A DNA stretch of 6,376 bases, from positions 1 to 6,376 of the forward strand of contig JAEDJV010000141.1 in assembly GCA_016296165.1 (NCBI GenBank), in the 5' to 3' direction. Below are positions 1 through 5,125 of this stretch, in pieces (within the stretch, counting starts at the first letter, position 1; each line of letters begins with the position of its first letter). The notes under the pieces were generated by a model. That model was not told where the DNA came from. It did not search any database and worked only from the letters and a program-made list of their open reading frames with translations. The translations under genes were made by a program, and so were the position numbers. The DNA is from Oscillospiraceae bacterium. GTDB lineage: Bacteria > Bacillota > Clostridia > Oscillospirales > Ruminococcaceae.

Positions 1-65
1 GTCGCTTCTGTCGTTGTTGTGGCTTCTGTTGTAGTTGTCGCTTCTGTTGTGGTTGCCTCTGTTGT
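1..65 (-). repeat. Tandem Thr/Glu/Ala linker repeat (TTTEA / TTTTEA)
   Basis: Residues 192-212 of the cohesin protein read as repeats of Thr runs closed by Glu-Ala. The Glu-Ala pairs fall at residues 194, 199, 205 and 211, giving units of 15 and 18 bases. On the plus strand this shows as repeated gtt/gtg/gct/tct triplets. Such linkers are common between domains of secreted ruminococcal proteins and are flexible and often glycosylated (general knowledge). The repeat is cut by the window edge, so its full length is unknown. Codon choice varies between units (GAG/GAA, GCA/GCG/GCC, ACA/ACC/ACT/ACG), which suggests an older, diverged array rather than a fresh expansion. Confidence 0.85.
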
Positions 66-638
66 AACTTCAGGACCCGTGACACCTACAATAAGTCTAC
101 CAGAAACAGATGAAATTTCTGAACTATCCACCATTATCTGCTTATTAATATCCTCATGATATCTACATACCTCAAGTTCAGAAAGCTTTATCTCATATAT
201 ACCATCTCTCATATCTTCAGGGAGTGTAAACGCAAACATACCCAGCACACCATCTTTTGCCTCAATGTTGCAACCGTCATCTGATGTAAACTGTGCAAGA
301 CCATATGTATCGCCAAGAACCCATCCGCCTGTGAGTTCACCTGCTGCCGCCATTTCAAACCTAAGACCTGTATTGTCAATGTTGTATGCAAACTGTACTC
401 CGCTAATACCAGGGTTATTCCTGATTCTTATTTTTACTATTACCATTTCACCAGGACTGCCCTTTACATCCTCAACAATAAACTGCGGTCCGTCTGCTAC
501 TGCTGACTCTGATGTCAAAGCCGACACAATAGATTTATCACTAAGAAAATCAAAGTCACTTCCTGATACTGCATAAGCAGGTATAAGAGCAGCTAATAAT
601 ACTGCTGCCGCAACACTCATCGATAATACCTTTTTCAT
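1..638 (-). CDS. Secreted cohesin-domain protein (scaffoldin-like), C-terminus beyond the window
   Basis: Partial gene with 212 codons visible, open at the left edge. Residues 1-23 form a signal peptide: MKK, a hydrophobic stretch of V/A/L/I, then a likely AYA cleavage site after residue 23. A short polar spacer (about 24-50) leads into a cohesin-like beta-sandwich at about 53-185, with the marks PGEMVIVKIRIRNNPGISG (62-80), the strand VQFAYNID (81-88) and DGVLGMFAFTLPED (129-142). Known role of the family: cohesins bind dockerins and so dock enzymes onto a scaffold at or near the cell surface. From residue 192 a Thr-rich linker begins and runs off the edge. The start is set by GGGAGG five bases upstream of the ATG. 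The gene has its own promoter and follows a terminator, so it is probably a separate unit. The missing part could carry more cohesins, a dockerin or a sortase anchor. The cohesin call rests on recognised pattern only. Confidence 0.82.
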   Translation of the reverse strand, partial: MKKVLSMSVAAAVLLAALIPAYAVSGSDFDFLSDKSIVSALTSESAVADGPQFIVEDVKGSPGEMVIVKIRIRNNPGISGVQFAYNIDNTGLRFEMAAAGELTGGWVLGDTYGLAQFTSDDGCNIEAKDGVLGMFAFTLPEDMRDGIYEIKLSELEVCRYHEDINKQIMVDSSEISSVSGRLIVGVTGPEVTTEATTTEATTTTEATTTTEA

Positions 639-733
639 AATTTCCTCCCAATTATCTCATTTTTTTTCGTTTATATCCTTCCATAAAATATGCAGGTAAA
701 TATACATAATTATGAAACAAACTTATGGATTAT

Positions 734-762
734 ATTATATATTTTTATTTTCAATTTTACAA
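734..762 (-). promoter_or_regulatory. Predicted sigma-A promoter of the cohesin gene
   Basis: Read on the minus strand, a -35 box TTGTAA (757-762) and a perfect -10 box TATAAT (734-739) are separated by exactly 17 bases. The flanks are very A+T-rich, including a T-run upstream of the -35 box that could act as an UP element. Transcription would start near 727, giving a leader of about 90 bases before the ATG at 638. A 12-bp dyad (GTGA-AAAA-TCAC, 780-791) lies 17 bases upstream of the -35 box and might be a regulator site. In such A+T-rich sequence, chance matches are common, but the spacing and the exact -10 box make this the best candidate. Confidence 0.65.
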
Positions 763-867
763 TAAAAAAAAGAAAAATCGTGAAAAATCACATTACACGT
801 ACCTAAATATTGTTGATTTTGCTCTGTTATCCTAACGCACCAAATATCCCTACTCACGAAACAAAAC

Positions 868-901
868 AACCCTGACTGTTTTATAACTTACAGTCAGGGT
901 T
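868..901 (-). terminator. Intrinsic terminator after yajC
   Basis: A perfect 12-bp stem (868-879 with 890-901, containing CCCTGACTG and CAGTCAGGG) closes a 10-base loop. On the minus strand the stem is followed by GTTTTGTTT, a T-rich tract as needed for Rho-independent termination. It lies 11 bases past the yajC stop codon and ends the nfnA-nfnB-yajC unit. The plus-strand side is also T-rich (tccttattttcttt), so the hairpin could work in both directions, but no plus-strand gene lies upstream to need it. Confidence 0.92.
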
Positions 902-912
902 CCTTATTTTCT

Positions 913-1323
913 TTATTTTTCTTTCTTCGTCACTTCAGGCGATACAGGTGACGTGGTAACTGCTTTCTTTTCAGCAGCCGCTGCAGCCTGTTTTCTTTCA
1001 AGAGCAGTCAGATTTTCTCTGACTGCAGCCTTCTGAATACGAAGCTTGCTTCTGTCTCCGCCTGTTTCTATAACAAGAGTATCTTCTGTCTGACGAACAA
1101 CAAGTCCGATTATTCCGCCAATTGTAACAATCTCGTCACCTATGGCAATACTTTCTCTCATTGCTTTTTCTTCTTTTTCACGTTTTTTCTGTGGTCTTAG
1201 TATCAGAAAGTAAAAAATAAGAATTATCGGAAGAAAAGTTATAAGCATTGACACCAGTGCTGATCCGGTGCTTTGCTGTTGTCCTGCTGCCGCTGTTTCA
1301 AGGATAATTGGTGTAAAGTTCAT
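913..1323 (-). CDS. yajC: Preprotein translocase subunit YajC
   Basis: A 136-residue protein, slightly longer than the usual YajC of about 85-115 residues because of its tail. It has a short N-terminal outside segment (1-21), one membrane helix at about 22-42 (hydrophobic L/I/F run), and the family signature LRPQKKREKE at 42-51. A small cytosolic domain follows with GDEIVTIGGIIG (62-73) and a KLRIQKAAV strand (93-101). The tail (108-136) is rich in Ala and Lys. YajC associates with SecDF and the SecYEG translocon and is generally dispensable. GGAGG lies 10 bases before the ATG and supports this start. The gene begins 35 bp after nfnB with no terminator between them, so it is probably cotranscribed with nfnAB. 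In many bacteria yajC sits next to tgt, queA or secDF; none is seen here. Confidence 0.95.
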   Translation of the reverse strand: MNFTPIILETAAAGQQQSTGSALVSMLITFLPIILIFYFLILRPQKKREKEEKAMRESIAIGDEIVTIGGIIGLVVRQTEDTLVIETGGDRSKLRIQKAAVRENLTALERKQAAAAAEKKAVTTSPVSPEVTKKEK

Positions 1324-1358
1324 TTATTTACTGCCTCCAGATAAAATTTTCCCCGGGA

Positions 1359-2747
1359 TTAGTTTTTTGATGTAAGGTACTTGTCTATTGACTCTGCAGC
1401 CTTCTTGCCTGCACCCATAGCGAGAATAACAGTTGCTGCACCTGTTACTGCGTCACCGCCGGCATAAATCCCCTCTCTTGTTGTCATCATATCTTCATTT
1501 ACAACAAGACATCCTCTTTTGTTTGCCTCTATACCATTTGTAGTTCTTCTGATAAGTGGATTTGGAGAAGTACCGATTGACATAATGACTGTGTCAACTT
1601 CAAGTTCAAATTCTGAACCCGGAACCTCCTTAGGTCTTCTTCTGCCGCTTTCATCAGGTTCGCCAAGTTCCATCTTAATGCACTGCATTGAGGATACTCT
1701 GCCGTTTTCATCACCGTTAATCTTAACAGGATTGTTGAGAAGCATAAACTCAATGCCCTCTTCCTTAGCGTGATGTACTTCTTCCTTTCTTGCAGGAAGT
1801 TCTTCTTCAGAACGTCTGTAAACAATATATACATGTTCAGCACCCATTCTCATAGCACTTCTTGCTGCGTCCATGGCAACGTTACCGCCGCCTACTACAG
1901 CAACACTCTTTGACTTGATAACAGGTGTATCATAATCATCAAGATATCCCTTCATAAGATTAATTCTTGTGAGGTACTCGTTAGCTGAACATACACCGAT
2001 AAGTGATTCGCCTTCTATTCCCATAAAGTTCGGAAGGCCTGCACCTGAACCGATAAATGCTGCTTCATAGCCCATATCTATGATGTCATCGAGTGAAAGA
2101 ACCTTACCGATAACCATATTAGTCATAATCTCAACGCCAAGTTCCTTAAGGGCGTTTACTTCCTTCTGAACAATAGCCTTAGGGAGTCTGAATTCAGGAA
2201 TACCATACATCAGAACACCACCGGCTACGTGAAAAGCTTCAAAAATTGTAACCTGATATCCCAGACGTGCAAGATCCCCTGCACATGTAAGACCTGCTGG
2301 ACCTGCACCGATAACTGCAACTTTTCTGCCGTTGGAAACAGGTTTCGAAACAGGAGCAGCCTTGCCGTTCATAACGTAGTCAGCAACAAATCTCTCGAGA
2401 CGACCGATACCAACCGGCTCACCCTTGATTCCTCTCACACACACGCCTTCGCACTGATTTTCCTGTGGACATACACGTCCGCATACAGCAGGAAGTCCGT
2501 TTGTTGACTTGATTATTTCGTAGGCACCGTTAAAATCTCTTTCCTTTACTTTGGAAATAAACTCCGGAATCCTAACTCCTACAGGACACCCTTTTACGCA
2601 AGGCATATTCTTACAGTTAAGACATCTCTCTGCCTCTTCAACAGCCATATCCTCTGTATATCCAAGAGTAACTTCTTCAAAGTTTCTTGCTCTTACCTTC
2701 GGATCCTGTTCAGGCATTACTACTTTATTTAATGACATATTTGGCAT
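1359..2747 (-). CDS. nfnB: NADH-dependent reduced ferredoxin:NADP+ oxidoreductase, subunit B (GltD/GltA-like flavoprotein)
   Basis: A 462-residue protein, full length for NfnB. Two N-terminal cysteine clusters suited to [4Fe-4S] binding occur at C42, C45, C50, C54 and C89, C93, C99, C103. A dinucleotide fold for FAD follows with GAGPAG (147-152) and GGVLMYGIPEFRLPK (176-190). The NADP(H) domain shows GGGNVAMDAARSAMRMG (286-302) and YRRSEEELPAR (310-320). The C-terminal FAD segment is YAGGDAVTGAATV (428-440). NfnB of characterised NfnAB carries the bifurcating FAD and the NADP(H) site and takes electrons from ferredoxin. The same fold is the small subunit of glutamate synthase, and many databases call it gltA or gltD. 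The adjacent nfnA and the absence of a glutamate synthase large subunit favour Nfn. The upstream GAGGAGGAAG places the start at Met1 (10 bases from GGAGG to the ATG) rather than Met4. It lies 25 bp after nfnA. Confidence 0.93.
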   Translation of the reverse strand: MPNMSLNKVVMPEQDPKVRARNFEEVTLGYTEDMAVEEAERCLNCKNMPCVKGCPVGVRIPEFISKVKERDFNGAYEIIKSTNGLPAVCGRVCPQENQCEGVCVRGIKGEPVGIGRLERFVADYVMNGKAAPVSKPVSNGRKVAVIGAGPAGLTCAGDLARLGYQVTIFEAFHVAGGVLMYGIPEFRLPKAIVQKEVNALKELGVEIMTNMVIGKVLSLDDIIDMGYEAAFIGSGAGLPNFMGIEGESLIGVCSANEYLTRINLMKGYLDDYDTPVIKSKSVAVVGGGNVAMDAARSAMRMGAEHVYIVYRRSEEELPARKEEVHHAKEEGIEFMLLNNPVKINGDENGRVSSMQCIKMELGEPDESGRRRPKEVPGSEFELEVDTVIMSIGTSPNPLIRRTTNGIEANKRGCLVVNEDMMTTREGIYAGGDAVTGAATVILAMGAGKKAAESIDKYLTSKN

Positions 2748-2772
2748 TTTTAAACTTCCTCCTCAAAACAGA

Positions 2773-3600
2773 TTACTGTGCCTTGTTCATCATACGACAG
2801 TTGTGTTCCTGCTCTCTGTATGTTGAATTTCTCTTCATAAGCTCGTCAAAGTTTACCTTGTGACCGTCAAAGTCAGGACCGTCAACACATGCATACTTTG
2901 TTTCGCCGCCTACTGTAACCCTGCATCCTCCACACATTCCTGTACCGTCAATCATGATAGGATTGAGTGAGATGGTTGTCTTGATGCCATATTTTTTAGT
3001 AACATCACATACAAACTTCATCATTGGGACAGGTCCGATAGCAATTACTTCATCAAACTTCTTTCCGCCCTGAATAAGTTCGTCAAGAGCTGTTGTAACA
3101 AAGCCCTGCTTGCCATATGAACCGTCATCTGTTGTGATAATAAGGTCTGTACTTGCCGCCTTGAATTCATCTTCGAGAATTACGATATCCTTGTTTCTGA
3201 ATCCGGCAATAACTGTTGTATCTATACCCTTATTGAAAAGAGATTTTGCCTGTGGATAAGCGATAGCACATCCGACACCGCCGCCAACAACACATACACT
3301 CTTTGCACTTTCTTCTATATGTGTAGGAACACCGAGAGGACCTACAAAGTCGAGAATAGTATCGCCTTCGTTAAGTGCTGAAAGCTTTTCTGTTGATCTT
3401 CCTACGATCTGGAAGATGATAGTTACTGTCCCCTTTTCTCTGTCATAGTCAGCTATTGTGAGAGGAACTCTTTCGCCCTTTTCGTCAATTCTGAAAATTA
3501 TAAACTGACCCGGCTGTGCTTTCTTAGCAATAAACGGAGCTTCGATTTCCATTAAAACTACTGCTTCATTTAAAACTCTCTTGGTAACGATTTTAAACAT
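2773..3600 (-). CDS. nfnA: NADH-dependent reduced ferredoxin:NADP+ oxidoreductase, subunit A (FNR-like)
   Basis: A 275-residue protein of the ferredoxin-NADP+ reductase superfamily, normal length for NfnA. The flavin-binding barrel (about 1-98) contains PGQF (30-33) and the FAD motif RVPLTI (44-49). The nucleotide domain starts with CVVGGGVGCA (103-112) and includes TTDDGSYGKQG (156-166) and a late GPVPMMK (189-195). The C-terminal [2Fe-2S] region has C223, C226 and C238 with D218 just before them (MIDGTGMCGGC). In characterised NfnA an aspartate is a fourth ligand, which fits (from memory of the published structures). In the complex, NfnA holds FAD and the NADH site and passes electrons toward the bifurcating flavin of NfnB. 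It is first in the operon, with AAGGAGAG ahead of the ATG and a promoter about 70 bases upstream. A stand-alone dihydroorotate dehydrogenase electron-transfer subunit (PyrK) is the main alternative, but the nfnB partner argues against it. Confidence 0.93.
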   Translation of the reverse strand: MFKIVTKRVLNEAVVLMEIEAPFIAKKAQPGQFIIFRIDEKGERVPLTIADYDREKGTVTIIFQIVGRSTEKLSALNEGDTILDFVGPLGVPTHIEESAKSVCVVGGGVGCAIAYPQAKSLFNKGIDTTVIAGFRNKDIVILEDEFKAASTDLIITTDDGSYGKQGFVTTALDELIQGGKKFDEVIAIGPVPMMKFVCDVTKKYGIKTTISLNPIMIDGTGMCGGCRVTVGGETKYACVDGPDFDGHKVNFDELMKRNSTYREQEHNCRMMNKAQ

Positions 3601-3672
3601 TATTAAAAATCTCTCCTTCTATAAACTAAAACCATAAAAAACAAAATGGTCTCTAATGCCGTACTAATTACT

Positions 3673-3701
3673 ATTCTATCATAATTCAGGTAAACTTGCA
3701 A
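3673..3701 (-). promoter_or_regulatory. Predicted sigma-A promoter of the nfnA-nfnB-yajC unit
   Basis: On the minus strand a -35 box TTGCAA (3696-3701) and a -10 box TAGAAT (3673-3678) are spaced by 17 bases, and TGA just upstream of the -10 box makes an extended TGn element. The expected transcription start is near 3666, giving a leader of about 65 bases. The -35 box lies only 16 bases past the stop codon of the upstream GHL10 gene, and no convincing terminator separates them, so read-through from that gene may add to nfn expression. I saw no Rex-like operator (TTGTTAA-N4-TTAACAA type), although NADH-linked genes of Clostridia are often Rex-controlled. Confidence 0.7.
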
Positions 3702-3717
3702 TAGGTTTAAAAAAGTT

Positions 3718-4947
3718 TTATGTAAGCAGTTCCCTTATCTCCTGAATCTCACCGCCAAGCATAATTTCTGAACTCACCGGATTTTCAAAAGTTGAGGCAT
3801 AACTATAGAATGATACGCCGTTTATTTTTTTATCTTTCAGTATATCCGCAGTCTGTTTCGAAACGATATCAGTTCTGTTAATCCACTCATCTGCACCGTT
3901 TCCTGCCCATTCATCCGTACTGCCGTACTTGTAAGTGCATAATCCGACCACAAGACTGACATCTTTTGCTTTGATCATATTTTCCCAGGCTGCAACTGTT
4001 TCTGTATAAGGACATTCACTATTTTCATATCCGTAGTAAATCTGTGGAACGATATAGTCGCAGTATCCGTTACTGTTTGTCCATTTTTCAACATCAGCAT
4101 ACTGAACATCCATGTTCTGACTTATGTTTCCCTGAGGACTTATGCCGAAGAGCAGCTGAGGATTAACTGATTTTACTGTTTTGTATATTTTCCCCACGAG
4201 GCAGCTTGTATTTTCCCTTCTCCATACAGCAATATCCGGAGCACCGGACCGAATGAATTCATCATTGTCGAAACTGTTTTCGGTTGTCGGATAAAAATAA
4301 TCGTCTATGTGTATTCCGTCGATATTATATTTTTCAGCTATCTCTCTTACACCGTCACATACAAGACTTACCGTTTCAGAATATGACGGGTCAAGCCAGA
4401 AACGACCGTCTGTTTCCTTCAGCAAACCGCTGTCTCTGTAATCGCGTACAAAACTGTAAGAATCACTTAATATGTTAAGTTCCTCCGGGGTTACACTTCT
4501 GAGGGGATTTATCCATGCGTGAAATGACATACCAAGTGAATGTGCGGAACTTATCATAATTTTTAAAGGATCAAACGACGTATCAGTATAGTATTGTCCC
4601 GGAGGAAATATATCAGAGGGATAATAAGCATCACAGAAAGCACGTACCTGAACATAAACAGTATTTATCCCCATCATGCAGGCATTCTGAAAACGTCTTC
4701 TTACTTCCGCTGAAAACTCGTCCTCTGTTTTTCCGGCAAGTATTTCAGCATAGTCCATTGAGGTAAACCACATTCCTTTCTGATATCTGTAATTCAGCGG
4801 TTGGTACCTTCCTTCCTGTATCATTGTTATTTTCCCGGAAAAATCTGAATACTCATCTGAAATATTTTCTTCCCTTTTCGGAAACATGTCCATTGTGAAA
4901 ATAATTACCAGAACAAACAACGCAAATAATACTGCTGCCTTTTTCAT
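3718..4947 (-). CDS. Membrane-anchored family 10 glycosyl-hydrolase-like protein (GHL10/DUF187)
   Basis: A 409-residue protein. Residues 4-18 are a hydrophobic N-terminal segment after MKK, with no lipobox cysteine and no clear AXA site, so it is probably a signal anchor with the rest outside the membrane. A TIM-barrel domain of the GHL10 type spans about 56-390. It shows MWFTSMDYAEIL (59-70), GINTVYVQVRAFCDAYYPSD (93-112), FHAWINPLR (142-150), WLDPS (184-188), the family hallmark DGIHIDDYFYP (210-220) with acidic D215 and D216, FGISPQGN (267-274), YIVPQIYYGYE (298-308) and FYSYASTFENP (380-390). Relatives include B. subtilis YngK and E. coli DigH (YddW), the latter acting on peptidoglycan glycan strands; a cell-wall substrate here is inference. 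AAGGAAAG nine bases upstream supports the start. It is divergent from the plus-strand gene at 5126 and lies upstream of nfnA on the same strand. Confidence 0.88.
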   Translation of the reverse strand: MKKAAVLFALFVLVIIFTMDMFPKREENISDEYSDFSGKITMIQEGRYQPLNYRYQKGMWFTSMDYAEILAGKTEDEFSAEVRRRFQNACMMGINTVYVQVRAFCDAYYPSDIFPPGQYYTDTSFDPLKIMISSAHSLGMSFHAWINPLRSVTPEELNILSDSYSFVRDYRDSGLLKETDGRFWLDPSYSETVSLVCDGVREIAEKYNIDGIHIDDYFYPTTENSFDNDEFIRSGAPDIAVWRRENTSCLVGKIYKTVKSVNPQLLFGISPQGNISQNMDVQYADVEKWTNSNGYCDYIVPQIYYGYENSECPYTETVAAWENMIKAKDVSLVVGLCTYKYGSTDEWAGNGADEWINRTDIVSKQTADILKDKKINGVSFYSYASTFENPVSSEIMLGGEIQEIRELLT

Positions 4948-4995
4948 AACGTCTTTCCTTTCGCTTTATGAATATATTTACAGTATATTTGAGAG

Positions 4996-5032
4996 AGTAT
5001 AGGATTATGATAATTCCTATAAAATCTTACAG
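4996..5032 (-). promoter_or_regulatory. Weak candidate promoter region of the GHL10 gene
   Basis: Two overlapping minus-strand options exist. One pairs -10 TATACT (4996-5001) with -35 TTTATA (5018-5023), spacer 16. The other pairs -10 CATAAT (5004-5009) with -35 CTGTAA (5027-5032), spacer 17. Both have a poor -35 box. An imperfect inverted repeat with arms ATAGGA and TCCTAT (4999-5020) overlaps both options and might be an operator. The leader would be about 45-50 bases. Which option is used cannot be decided from sequence alone. Confidence 0.35.
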
Positions 5033-5060
5033 ATGAAATCGTAAGTATATGCTTCCCGTC

Positions 5061-5089
5061 TTGATAATAGTATAAAAAAATGCTATACT
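5061..5089 (+). promoter_or_regulatory. Predicted sigma-A promoter of the AAA-ATPase-like gene, with embedded dyad
   Basis: A -35 box TTGATA (5061-5066) and a -10 box TATACT (5084-5089) are separated by 17 bases, and TGC before the -10 box gives an extended TGn element. Transcription would begin near 5096, leaving a short leader of about 30 bases with GGAGG at 5114-5118. A perfect inverted repeat with arms TAGTATA (5068-5074) and TATACTA (5084-5090) sits inside the promoter, its right arm covering the -10 box. A repressor bound there would block polymerase directly (inference). Confidence 0.72.
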
Positions 5090-5125
5090 AAGGTATAACT
5101 ATTCACACAGAACGGAGGGTGAGAT

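Larger units (their letters stand above)
639..912. other. Intergenic region without a gene
   Basis: About 270 A+T-rich bases between the cohesin gene and yajC. It holds the cohesin gene's leader and promoter (to 762), a 12-bp dyad at 780-791, and the yajC terminator at 868-901. A 10-base palindrome CATAATTATG (705-714) lies in the leader just after the predicted transcription start. No supported coding region, structured RNA or riboswitch was seen here on either strand. Confidence 0.7.

Noticed and set aside
1..65. Repeated triplets considered as a CRISPR array or microsatellite
   Set aside because: The repeat stays in frame with the cohesin gene and encodes a Thr/Glu/Ala linker; there are no spacers between units.
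265..576. Plus-strand open frame of about 100 codons
   Set aside because: It lies opposite the cohesin coding sequence, has no ribosome binding site and no family-like motif; the minus-strand frame has a signal peptide and a recognisable domain.
652..684. Minus-strand 10-codon upstream ORF (MEGYKRKKMR) in the cohesin gene leader
   Set aside because: No ribosome binding site precedes its ATG, and an ORF this short is expected by chance in an A-rich leader.
1519..1843. Open frames on both strands within nfnB
   Set aside because: They are alternative frames of a fully motif-supported nfnB and show low-complexity, non-protein-like composition.
2229..2826. Two plus-strand open frames opposite nfnB and the nfnA end
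   Set aside because: They are antisense to clear coding sequence, with no start context and no domain signature; the Cys-rich look of the first comes from reading antisense.
3631..3650. Inverted repeat ACCAT/ATGGT in the nfnA leader, considered as an attenuator
   Set aside because: The stem is only 5 bp with a 10-base A-rich loop; too weak to act as a terminator.
3692..3710. Possible terminator of the GHL10 gene
   Set aside because: Only a weak 6-bp wobble-containing hairpin (AAACTT / AGGTTT) is found, and it overlaps the nfn -35 box without a proper T-tract after it.
3601..3717. Rex operator in front of nfnA
   Set aside because: A Rex site would be expected for NADH-linked genes in Clostridia, but no TTGTTAA/TTAACAA-type palindrome is present.
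4284..4478. Plus-strand open frame opposite the GHL10 gene
   Set aside because: It is a short antisense shadow of the conserved GIHIDDYFYP region.
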